A stretch of DNA of 64,000 bases from Corynebacterium haematomassiliense (lineage in GTDB: Bacteria; Actinomycetota; Actinomycetes; Mycobacteriales; Mycobacteriaceae): positions 248,001-312,000 of the forward strand of contig NZ_JACDTZ010000001.1 in assembly GCF_013978595.1 (NCBI RefSeq), read 5' to 3'. The translations under genes and the position numbers were made by a program. Every line of letters starts with the position of its first letter. Position 1 is the first letter of the stretch. The notes under the pieces were generated by a model that saw only the letters and a program-made list of their open reading frames with translations, was not told the origin of the DNA and made no database searches. Shown piece after piece: positions 54,090 to 64,000 of this stretch.

Positions 54090-54662
54090 ATGACTGACGT
54101 CACTGCATTCCTCGCTGCCGCAGAGGCCAGCGAGAAGCTGCCGCTGGAGAAGGAACCTTCCATTCTTCTGCCGGCAGCGTACGACGTGGTTTGGTCTCTT
54201 GTCGTTTTCATCATCGTCGGCCTACTTTTTGCGAAGTACGTCATTCCGAAGTTCCAGGAAGTGCTGGCGGAGCGCGAAGACCGAATCAAGGGTGGCATCG
54301 AGCGTGCTGAGGTCGCCCAAAAAGAAGCCAAGGCTGCCCTGGAGAAGAACAACGCCGAGCTTGCGGAGGCGCGCCACGAGGCCGCTGAGATCCGTGAAGC
54401 CGCCCGCACCCGCGGCAAGGAAATCGAGGCTGAGTCTCGTGCCCGCGCCGAGGAAGAGGCCCGCCGCATCATCGAGTCCGGTGAGAAGCAGCTGCTGGCC
54501 TCCCGCGAGCAGGTTGTCGCTGAGCTGCGCAACGAGATGGGCCAGAACTCCATCTCGCTGGCTGAGCGTCTGCTGGGCACCGAGCTGTCGGATTCGACCC
54601 GCCGCTCGAACACGATCGACGAGTTCCTGAGCGAGCTCGACCGCGTGTCGACGAGGAAGTAG
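54090..54662 (+). CDS. atpF: ATP synthase Fo subunit b
   Basis: 190 residues. One membrane helix near the N-terminus ([20 protein letters not shown]) and then a long charged coiled coil, the peripheral stalk. ATCAGGAGC lies before the ATG. Ends 5 nt before atpH. Confidence 0.95.
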   Translation: MTDVTAFLAAAEASEKLPLEKEPSILLPAAYDVVWSLVVFIIVGLLFAKYVIPKFQEVLAEREDRIKGGIERAEVAQKEAKAALEKNNAELAEARHEAAEIREAARTRGKEIEAESRARAEEEARRIIESGEKQLLASREQVVAELRNEMGQNSISLAERLLGTELSDSTRRSNTIDEFLSELDRVSTRK

Positions 54663-54667
54663 GCGAG

Positions 54668-55501
54668 ATGAAGGCAGCTAGTCGCGAAGCACAGTCGCAC
54701 GTTACGGGCAAGCTCGAGGAGCTGATCCGGAACGCCGACAATTCCGTCGCCGTGGCTGCGCAGATCGGTACCGAGCTGTTCCTCACCGTGGACCAGCTCG
54801 ACACCGAGCGCGCGCTGCGTATTGCCGTGGCCGACACGTCGCTGGAGTCCTCGCAGCGCGAGGGCATCATCCGCGACGTCTTCGGCAACAAGGTTGCGGA
54901 GCCCACCCTGAACATCCTCATCGCTGCGGCGCAGCAGGAGTGGTCGACCCCGCGCGAGTTCCGCGCCGGTCTGGTCAACCTCGGCCGTCACGCGCTGGAG
55001 CTGGGTGCCAAGGAGCAGGGCCAGCTGGAGCAGGTGGAAAACGAGCTGTACCAGCTCTCCACGCTGCTCGAAGGGGAGAAGGAGCTGACCCAGCTGCTCT
55101 CCGACCGCACCGCGACCCCGGCGCAGAAGCGCGGACTGTTGGCTAGCGTGATTTACGGCAAGGTGACGATGTTCACCGAGGCACTGGCATTGCAGGTTAT
55201 CGGCCGCCCCAACCACAACCCCGTCGACGACTTGGCCGAGCTGGCCGCGGGCGTCGCGGAGCTGCGTGGCAAGGCTGTCGCACGCGTGAAGGCCGCTGAG
55301 GCACTCAGCGACACCCAGCGCGATGCACTGGCCCGCAAGCTGGAGCAGATTTACGGTCGCGAGATGGCCATCCACTCTGAGGTTGACCCCAGCCTCCTCG
55401 GCGGAATGGTTGTCCGTGTGGGCGATGAGGTCATCGACGGTTCGACGCGCGGGAAGATTAACCGCCTGCGCACCGACATGGCGGCCCAAGCGACCAAATA
55501 G
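54668..55501 (+). CDS. atpH: ATP synthase F1 subunit delta
   Basis: 277 residues, longer than the E. coli protein (177) as is normal in actinobacteria. The C-terminal OSCP-like part has the family text [20 protein letters not shown]. Connects the peripheral stalk to the top of F1. Confidence 0.95.
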   Translation: MKAASREAQSHVTGKLEELIRNADNSVAVAAQIGTELFLTVDQLDTERALRIAVADTSLESSQREGIIRDVFGNKVAEPTLNILIAAAQQEWSTPREFRAGLVNLGRHALELGAKEQGQLEQVENELYQLSTLLEGEKELTQLLSDRTATPAQKRGLLASVIYGKVTMFTEALALQVIGRPNHNPVDDLAELAAGVAELRGKAVARVKAAEALSDTQRDALARKLEQIYGREMAIHSEVDPSLLGGMVVRVGDEVIDGSTRGKINRLRTDMAAQATK

Positions 55502-55542
55502 AAAACAACATGCTGGAAGAAACTACCGAGAGCAGGAAGAAC

Positions 55543-57174
<1,632 letters not shown>

Positions 57175-57225
57175 TGCGCGTGCAACGCGACTAGGACTAC
57201 TACATAAAGGAAGGGAGGAAACACC

Positions 57226-58194
57226 ATGGCAACGCTTCGCGAATTGCGCGACCGCATCAGGTCCGTCAACTCAACGAAGAAGATTACGAAGGCCCAGGAG
57301 CTGATCGCCACCGCGCAGATCACCAAGGCCCAGCAGCGCGTCGAGGCGGCTAAGCCGTACGCCGACGAGCTGAAAGACGTCATGGAACGCCTCGCGTCCG
57401 CGAGCTCCCTGGCCCACCCCATGCTCCACGAGCGTGAGAACGGCCGGGTCGCGGCAATCCTCGTGGTCACTTCTGACCGCGGTATGGCCGGCGGTTACAA
57501 CCACAACGTCCTGAAGAAGGCCGCGCAGCTGGAGCGCATGCTCACCGATGCCGGGTACGAGGTAGTGCGCTACGTCACCGGCAACAAGGGTGTCACGCAC
57601 TTCAGGTTCCGCGACATGGACGTTGAAGGTTCTTGGACCGGGTTCTCGCAGCAGCCGTCGTGGGATGACACCCACGGCGTGCGCCACCAGATCATCGACG
57701 GCTACATGGCAGGCTCCGAAGGCTCGGTGCCGCTGCGTGTCGACGGTGCCGAAGGTGCATCCGTGCGCGGCTTCGACGTCGTGCACGTCGTCTACACCGA
57801 GTTCGTCTCCATGCTGTCGCAGGAGGCCCGGGTCACCCAGCTCCTGCCGATTGAGCCGGTGCTGGAGGAGTTCAAGTACGAGCAGCAGGACATGCTGACC
57901 ACCTCCGGCGAGGTGGGCCCGGACATGAGCTTCGAGCCCGACGCTGACACGCTGATGGAAGAACTGCTTCCGGTGTACGTCTCCAGGTTGCTCTACTCGA
58001 TCTTCCTGGAGTCCGCTGCAGCGGAGTCGGCATCGCGCCGCACGGCTATGAAGAACGCGACGGATAATGCTACGGAGCTGGCTAACGACCTGTCCCGTGA
58101 AGCTAACCAAGCCCGTCAGGCAAAGATCACCCAGGAAATCACCGAGATTATCGGCGGCGCTGGCGCGCTGTCCGGTAGTGGAGAAAGTGACTAA
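57226..58194 (+). CDS. atpG: ATP synthase F1 subunit gamma
   Basis: 322 residues. N-terminal coiled coil with RIRSVNSTKKITKAQELI, then the nucleotide-like fold (VVTSDRGMAGGYN) and a C-terminal helix ending ARQAKITQEITEIIGGAGAL. The central rotor shaft. GGAAGGGAGG stands before the ATG. About 20 residues near 195-225 form the insertion seen in actinobacteria. Confidence 0.95.
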   Translation: MATLRELRDRIRSVNSTKKITKAQELIATAQITKAQQRVEAAKPYADELKDVMERLASASSLAHPMLHERENGRVAAILVVTSDRGMAGGYNHNVLKKAAQLERMLTDAGYEVVRYVTGNKGVTHFRFRDMDVEGSWTGFSQQPSWDDTHGVRHQIIDGYMAGSEGSVPLRVDGAEGASVRGFDVVHVVYTEFVSMLSQEARVTQLLPIEPVLEEFKYEQQDMLTTSGEVGPDMSFEPDADTLMEELLPVYVSRLLYSIFLESAAAESASRRTAMKNATDNATELANDLSREANQARQAKITQEITEIIGGAGALSGSGESD

Positions 58195-59709
<1,515 letters not shown>

Positions 59710-59720
59710 GAGGGTAGAAG

Positions 59721-60089
59721 ATGGCTGAACTTACCGCTCAACTGGTCGCGGTCGACCGCATGCTCTGGAAAGGCCAGGCAAGCATCGTCACCGCCCAGAC
59801 CACGGAGGGTGAGATCGGCATCCTTCCTGGCCACGAGCCGCTCCTTGGCCAGCTCAAGGACAACGGTGTGGTGACCATCCGCCCGGTGGACGGCGAGCGC
59901 ATTGTCGCCGCCGTCCAGGGTGGGTTCCTGTCCGTTGTGGGCGACAAGGTGACCATCTTGGCCGACTACGCGATCTTCGCCGACGAGGTTGACACCGCTG
60001 ACGCGGAGTCCCACCTGCACGACGAGGACCGCGTTGTCAAGGCACGTTCCGAGGCGGAGCTCGCCGCGGTTCGCCGTCAGAGCCAGTAG
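59721..60089 (+). CDS. atpC: ATP synthase F1 subunit epsilon
   Basis: 122 residues. The beta-sandwich has [19 protein letters not shown] and [18 protein letters not shown]. The C-terminal helical part is short. Rotor subunit and inhibitor. GGAGGG precedes the ATG. Last gene of the operon, followed by a strong terminator. Confidence 0.95.
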   Translation: MAELTAQLVAVDRMLWKGQASIVTAQTTEGEIGILPGHEPLLGQLKDNGVVTIRPVDGERIVAAVQGGFLSVVGDKVTILADYAIFADEVDTADAESHLHDEDRVVKARSEAELAAVRRQSQ

Positions 60090-60131
60090 AAGTCTCTGGC
60101 AAGGAAGGCATAGACGCCGACCGCCACGAAC

Positions 60132-60165
60132 GCACCCCTTCCCGGGAAACCGGGAGGGGGTGTTT
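60132..60165 (+). terminator. Terminator of the atp operon
   Basis: A 13-bp stem (60133-60145 with 60150-60162, one G-U) and a GAAA loop, followed by TTT. It lies 43 nt past the atpC stop. Confidence 0.85.
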
Positions 60166-60178
60166 CGCATTTGTGCGA

Positions 60179-60184
60179 TATGAT
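60179..60184 (+). promoter_or_regulatory. -10 box of the DUF2550 gene
   Basis: TATGAT, 9 nt before ATG 60194. Confidence 0.5.
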
Positions 60185-60193
60185 CACTGGCAA

Positions 60194-60694
60194 ATGTCTA
60201 TCCAGCGTGGTCGAGGAGGTTGGGCCGGGATGATGGTCGTCGCAGGTGTTGCAGCGCTAGTCCTGGTAGTCCTCGCAGCGGCCGCGGGGTGGCGCTTTGC
60301 AATGGTGCGCAACTCCGGCGCGCGGGCGATGATGCGCGAGCTGCCGGCTGAGGGGATCCACGGCTGGCGGCATGGCGTGCTGCGCTACGACGGCGAGCGG
60401 CTGCTGTTTTTTAAGCTGCGCTCCCTGACGTTCCACCACGACGTGGAGCTGGATCGCCGCGGGGTGGAGTTCGAGGGGTTCAGGGACGTGACCGAGGGCG
60501 AACGCGAGTTCATGCCGGAGATCGGTCACGTCCTCCGCTTTACTGGCCCGCAGGGCGATTTCGAGTTCGCGGCGGACCGCCACACGGAGATGGGGCTGGT
60601 GTCGTGGGTGGAGGCGGCACCGGATGTGCGCCAGGAGCGTATCGACGTACGTTCGCTGGTCCAGCGCGCGCAGCGCGATGCAAACCAGCGTTAA
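60194..60694 (+). CDS. DUF2550 membrane-anchored protein
   Basis: 166 residues from ATG 60194; a GTG at 60173 lies upstream of the -10 box. One membrane helix near the N-terminus ([21 protein letters not shown]), then a soluble domain with [23 protein letters not shown]2550 is found next to atpC across mycobacteria and corynebacteria. Function unknown; the place suggests a link to the ATP synthase or the cell envelope. Confidence 0.87.
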   Translation: MSIQRGRGGWAGMMVVAGVAALVLVVLAAAAGWRFAMVRNSGARAMMRELPAEGIHGWRHGVLRYDGERLLFFKLRSLTFHHDVELDRRGVEFEGFRDVTEGEREFMPEIGHVLRFTGPQGDFEFAADRHTEMGLVSWVEAAPDVRQERIDVRSLVQRAQRDANQR

Positions 60695-60703
60695 GGGCGG
60701 CTG

Positions 60704-60709
60704 TACCCT
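60704..60709 (+). promoter_or_regulatory. -10 box of nucS
   Basis: TACCCT, 7 nt before ATG 60717; supports a leaderless transcript. Confidence 0.45.
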
Positions 60710-60716
60710 GACAGGC

Positions 60717-61409
60717 ATGCGTCTAGTCATAGCCCGTTGCTCCGTGGATTACGTCGGCCGCCTGGATGCGCACCTGCCGGAGGCGATGCGCCTGATTCTG
60801 GTCAAGGCGGACGGGTCTGTGTCCATTCACGCGGACGACCGCGCCTACAAGCCGTTGAATTGGATGACGCCACCGTGCACCACCCGGGTGGAGCACGTGG
60901 TGGACGTGGACGGCGAGGACACCGGTGAAGAGCTGTGGATCGTGGAGAACCCGAAGGGCGAGCAGCTTCGCATCACCGTCTCCGAGGTACTGCTGGACGA
61001 GACGAAGGAACTCGGCCAAGACCCGGGGCTGGTCAAGGACGGCGTGGAGTCCCACCTGCAGGAGCTTCTGGCGGAGCACATCACCACGCTCGGCGACGGC
61101 GTGACTCTGGTGCGCCGCGAGTACCCAACCGCGATCGGCCCGGTGGACATCCTGGCGCGCGACCCGCAAGGAGGCACGCTGGCGGTGGAGGTGAAGCGCC
61201 GCGGCGGCATCGACGGCGTCGAGCAGCTCAGCCGCTACGTGGAGCTGCTCAACCGCGACGAGCTGCTGCGCCCGGTGCGCGGCGTGTTCGCGGCGCAGGA
61301 GATCAAGCCGCAGGCGCGCACGCTCGCGGGCGACCGCGGCTTCGAGTGCGTGACCCTGGACTACGACGAGCTGCGCGGCATCGAGTCCGCGGAGCTGCGC
61401 CTGTTCTGA
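60717..61409 (+). CDS. nucS: Mismatch-specific endonuclease NucS (EndoMS)
   Basis: 230 residues from ATG 60717 ([20 protein letters not shown], the family start). The N-terminal domain binds DNA; the C-terminal RecB-like nuclease core has [20 protein letters not shown], with Asp, Glu and Lys of the active site, then [10 protein letters not shown]. NucS cuts mismatched DNA and replaces MutS/MutL in actinobacteria; no mutS or mutL is seen in the window. One-base overlap with the next gene (TGATG). Confidence 0.95.
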   Translation: MRLVIARCSVDYVGRLDAHLPEAMRLILVKADGSVSIHADDRAYKPLNWMTPPCTTRVEHVVDVDGEDTGEELWIVENPKGEQLRITVSEVLLDETKELGQDPGLVKDGVESHLQELLAEHITTLGDGVTLVRREYPTAIGPVDILARDPQGGTLAVEVKRRGGIDGVEQLSRYVELLNRDELLRPVRGVFAAQEIKPQARTLAGDRGFECVTLDYDELRGIESAELRLF

Positions 61410-61696
61410 TGCCGCGCAGGAACCGTCGCCAGCACCAGGTGCCGCGGTACGTGCTGCCCAAGGACGGCTCCACGTTCCTCGGCACCCAAGAGATGGAGGG
61501 GCCGAGCTGGACCAACGGGGAGATCTTCAAGGTCCGCCAGATCGGCTCGGCGGCTGCGACGAAGTACTACATCTGCCCGGGCTGCAACCAGAACATCCCA
61601 CCCGGGGTGGCGCACGTGGTGGCGTGGCCGCGCGATACCGGCCGGGGCGCGGACGACCGGAGGCACTGGCACAAGCACTGCTGGCAGCGACGCTAG
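61409..61696 (+). CDS. Small zinc-finger-like protein coupled to nucS
   Basis: 95 residues, basic N-terminus. It has ICPGCNQNIPPGVAHVVAWP and HWHKHCWQRR, a CxxC...HxxC arrangement that looks like an HNH-type zinc fold with the His residues kept. It is conserved behind nucS in corynebacteria, where it is often called an ATP/GTP-binding protein; I see no P-loop. The start overlaps the nucS stop by one base. It may assist NucS; that is inference. Confidence 0.75.
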   Translation: MPRRNRRQHQVPRYVLPKDGSTFLGTQEMEGPSWTNGEIFKVRQIGSAAATKYYICPGCNQNIPPGVAHVVAWPRDTGRGADDRRHWHKHCWQRR

Positions 61697-61699
61697 TAT
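61694..61699 (+). promoter_or_regulatory. -10 box of the thiamine-binding gene
   Basis: TAGTAT, 7 nt before ATG 61707. Confidence 0.45.
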
Positions 61700-61706
61700 T
61701 GGCCGC

Positions 61707-62009
61707 ATGATTGCAGCGTTTTCTGTGGCACCGACCATGACCGAAAACTCCAACGCGGAGATGTCCGACGTTGTCGCCCGGGCGGTGAAGGTGGTCCGCG
61801 AGTCAGGCCTGCCGCACGAGACCACGGCGATGTTCACCACCATCGAGGGGGAGTGGGACGAGGTCATGGACGTGATCAAGCGGGCGACGCAGGCGGTGGA
61901 GGAGGTCTCCCCGCGCGTGTCGCTGGTGGTCAAGGCGGATATCCGCCCCGGCTACGAGAACATGATGCAGCAGAAAGTCGAATCCCTGAACAAGCACCTG
62001 GAGGCGTAA
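61707..62009 (+). CDS. MTH1187-family thiamine-binding protein
   Basis: 100 residues with the ferredoxin-like fold pattern MIAAFSVAPT...MSDVVARAVKVVRESGLPHE, METTAMFTTIEGEWDEV-like middle and RVSLVVKADIRPGYENMM. This is the full length of the MTH1187/YkoF-like family, which bind thiamine. It is followed after one base by the next gene. Confidence 0.88.
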   Translation: MIAAFSVAPTMTENSNAEMSDVVARAVKVVRESGLPHETTAMFTTIEGEWDEVMDVIKRATQAVEEVSPRVSLVVKADIRPGYENMMQQKVESLNKHLEA

Positions 62010-62010
62010 T

Positions 62011-62844
62011 ATGACCAACCCGCAGTTCACCGGCGGCGCGATCGACCTGGGAGCGCTCGCGGACCGCAACGACGAGGCGCAGGGCGGCTTCGAGCCGTTT
62101 ATCACGGTCACCGAGGCCAACGTTGAAAAGGACATCTTCGAGCGCTCCATGCAGATTCCCGTGGTGCTGCTCATCGGCACGCCGCGCAGCCCGGATTCGG
62201 AGAGCTTGAAGGCCCAGTTTGAGAAGTTGGCGGCGGGCCAGCGCGCCTTCCTGGTCGGCTACCTGGATGCGGACGCCACCCCGCAGGTCGCCCAGGCGAT
62301 GGGCGTGCGCGTGCTGCCTACGGTGGTCGCGCTTGCGGGTGGGCGCCCGGTGGCCAACTTCGAGGGCAACCAGCCGACGGACGAGCTCGAGCAGTGGGTG
62401 GGTGCTTTGGTCAGCCAGGTGGGCCCGCAGTTGCAGGGGCTTGCCGACGACACCACGCCCGCCGAGGACACCGAGGACCCCCGCTTAGACCGCGCGACGG
62501 AGGCGCTCAACGCGGGCGACTTCGACGCCGCCACGGCGGTCTACGACGAGATCCTCGCGGACGACCCAACCAACGCGGACGTCAAGCAGGCCAAGGCAAC
62601 CGTGGCTGTGCTCAAGAGGGTGCAGGGGCAGGGGGAGCCGGAGGTTGGCGTCGAGAAGCTGCTGTGGTTGGCGGACAAGGAGTTTGTCGCAGGCCAGCCT
62701 GAGGCGGCCTTCGACCGCCTGCTGGAGCACGTCAAGGCCGAGCCGCGCGCCAAGGAGCGGCTGCTGGAGCTGCTGACGCTTTTGGAGCCGGGTGATCCGC
62801 GCGTGATCGCGGCGCGCACCCGGCTCGCCAGCGCCCTGTTCTAG
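62011..62844 (+). CDS. Thioredoxin-like co-chaperone with TPR region (CnoX/YbbN type)
   Basis: 277 residues. A thioredoxin fold (about 25-135) has the active-site position replaced: GTPRSPDSE instead of WCxxC, so no redox centre. The rest is conserved ([37 protein letters not shown]). A helical TPR-like half follows (about 160-277: [20 protein letters not shown]). CnoX proteins protect other proteins from aggregation. Its stop codon overlaps that of glgB by 4 nt. Confidence 0.85.
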   Translation: MTNPQFTGGAIDLGALADRNDEAQGGFEPFITVTEANVEKDIFERSMQIPVVLLIGTPRSPDSESLKAQFEKLAAGQRAFLVGYLDADATPQVAQAMGVRVLPTVVALAGGRPVANFEGNQPTDELEQWVGALVSQVGPQLQGLADDTTPAEDTEDPRLDRATEALNAGDFDAATAVYDEILADDPTNADVKQAKATVAVLKRVQGQGEPEVGVEKLLWLADKEFVAGQPEAAFDRLLEHVKAEPRAKERLLELLTLLEPGDPRVIAARTRLASALF

Positions 62845-64000
62845 CGGCGCAGGATGTAGTACTGCGCGCTCATCGCCGGCACGTGCAGCTCGGCGGACTG
62901 CTCGAAGCGGTCCCACTCGGTCGGCTCGGTGTGAAGCACCTGCGGCAGGTCGTTGCCGGCGCCGCCGTAGACGGCGTCGTCGGTGTTGACCAAAAGCTCC
63001 CACTCGCCGGCCTCGGGAAGCCCGAGGCGGTAGTTGGGCTGGGAGGCACCGGAGAGGTTCACCACGGCGAGCACCGGGGTGGCGTCCACGCCCCAGCGGA
63101 TGTAGGCGAGGATGTTGTTCGCGGCGTCGTCGCCCTTGACCCACTGGAAGCCCATCGGGGTGTTGTCCTGCGAGTACAGCGCCGGGGTGTCGCGGTAGAC
63201 GCGGTTTAAGTCGCGCACGAGGCGCTGGATGCCGCGGTGGTAGCCGTGGCCCCAGCTATCGGCAATGTTGTCCCAGTTGACGGAGTGGGCCTCGTCCCAC
63301 TCGGTGGTCTGGCCCCACTCGCAGCCCATGAACAACAGCTGCTTGCCGGGGTGCGAGAACATGTAGCCGTACAGGGCGCGAAGGCCCGCGGCCTTGTTCC
63401 AGTCGTCGCCGGGCATGCGAGTCCACAGCGAGCCCTTCCCGTGGACCACTTCGTCGTGGCTAAAGGGCAGCACGTAGCGCTCGGAGAACGCGTAGACCAG
63501 CGAGAAGGTGATCTCGTTGTGGTGGTAGGAGCGGTGGATGGGATCCAGGGAGAAGTACTCCAGGGTGTCGTTCATCCAGCCCATGTTCCACTTCAGGGAA
63601 AAGCCCAACCCGTCCGCGTCGGTCTGCGCGGTCACGCCCGGCCAGGCGGTGGATTCCTCGGCGATGGTGAGCACGCCGGGGTGCTCGCGGTGCACGGTGG
63701 CGTTCATCTCCTGGAGGAACTGCACGGCCTCCCAGTGCTCGCGGCCGCCGTACTGGTTGGGCAGCCACTCGCCGGGCTCGCGGGAGTAGTCCAGGTAGAG
63801 CATGGAGGCCACGGCGTCCACGCGCAGGCCGTCCAGGTGGAACTCCTCGCACCAGTACAGGGCGTTGGCCACCAGGAAGTTGCGCACCTCGCGGCGGCCG
63901 AAGTCGAAGACGTAGGTGCCCCAGTCCTTCTGCTCGCCGCGGCGCCAGTCGGGGTGCTCGTAGAGCGCGGAGCCGTCGAAACGCGCAAGCGCAAAGTCGT
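62841..64000 (-). CDS. glgB: 1,4-alpha-glucan branching enzyme, C-terminal part (5' end outside window)
   Basis: 386 residues are visible; the frame is open to the window edge. Family 13 motifs: [20 protein letters not shown] (nucleophile Asp), [11 protein letters not shown] (acid Glu), [13 protein letters not shown] (third carboxylate). The C-terminal beta domain ends [12 protein letters not shown]. Makes the alpha-1,6 branches of glycogen. Convergent with the CnoX-like gene. Confidence 0.95.
   Translation of the reverse strand, partial: DFALARFDGSALYEHPDWRRGEQKDWGTYVFDFGRREVRNFLVANALYWCEEFHLDGLRVDAVASMLYLDYSREPGEWLPNQYGGREHWEAVQFLQEMNATVHREHPGVLTIAEESTAWPGVTAQTDADGLGFSLKWNMGWMNDTLEYFSLDPIHRSYHHNEITFSLVYAFSERYVLPFSHDEVVHGKGSLWTRMPGDDWNKAAGLRALYGYMFSHPGKQLLFMGCEWGQTTEWDEAHSVNWDNIADSWGHGYHRGIQRLVRDLNRVYRDTPALYSQDNTPMGFQWVKGDDAANNILAYIRWGVDATPVLAVVNLSGASQPNYRLGLPEAGEWELLVNTDDAVYGGAGNDLPQVLHTEPTEWDRFEQSAELHVPAMSAQYYILRR

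Overview
The window looks like a chromosomal segment of a high-GC actinobacterium, most probably a Corynebacterium. The reasons are the argS-lysA-hom-thrB-(DUF222)-rho-prfA-prmC-tsaC-wecA-atpIBEFHAGDC-DUF2550-nucS gene order, protein sequences very close to those I know for Corynebacterium glutamicum Hom and AtpA, NucS mismatch repair, an Asn/Gly/Arg-rich insertion in Rho, and many apparently leaderless genes with a TAnnnT -10 box about 7 nt before the start codon.

Layout. 1-14.6 kb is ordinary chromosome: the end of a DEAD-box RNA helicase, a secreted serine protease, a small membrane protein, a secreted HNH nuclease, PutP, a SNF2 helicase with a SWIM-finger partner, an SbcD/SbcC-like (YhaO/YhaN-like) DNA repair pair, a MarR regulator, a PspC protein, a NodB deacetylase lipoprotein and a YceI protein. 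14.6-31.2 kb is accessory and ends at a tRNA-Arg(CCG) gene whose 3' end faces it. It holds a two-gene operon of unknown function behind a LexA-like box, a DUF2335 membrane protein, a decayed Shedu-like (DUF4263) gene, a cadmium/lead cassette (CmtR-like sensor plus CadD), a transposase remnant, a HEPN-motif gene with a broken 5' end, an AlbA_2 (Schlafen-like) gene split by an intact IS256-family element with an 8-bp target duplication, a type III restriction-modification operon with a third small gene, and a divergent zinc-ribbon/Vsr-like nuclease gene split by one in-frame amber codon. I read it as a defence island in decay: only the type III system and the metal cassette look intact.

31.2-36.4 kb is a lactate module (lutA-lutB-lutC and an LldP permease). 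36.4-41.8 kb encodes arginyl-tRNA synthetase and the lysine/threonine genes lysA, hom and thrB. 41.8-46.4 kb has a 13E12-type DUF222-HNH gene with an associated repeat, a GldA-type dehydrogenase and an acyl-CoA synthetase. 46.6-60.1 kb is the rho/prfA/prmC/tsaC/wecA block followed by the complete F1Fo ATP synthase operon. 60.2-64 kb has DUF2550, nucS, three small conserved genes and the 3' part of glgB.

Many starts were moved from the longest reading frame to a codon with a ribosome binding site or at leaderless distance from a -10 box; these are marked. No database search was possible. Family names rest on motifs visible in the translations.
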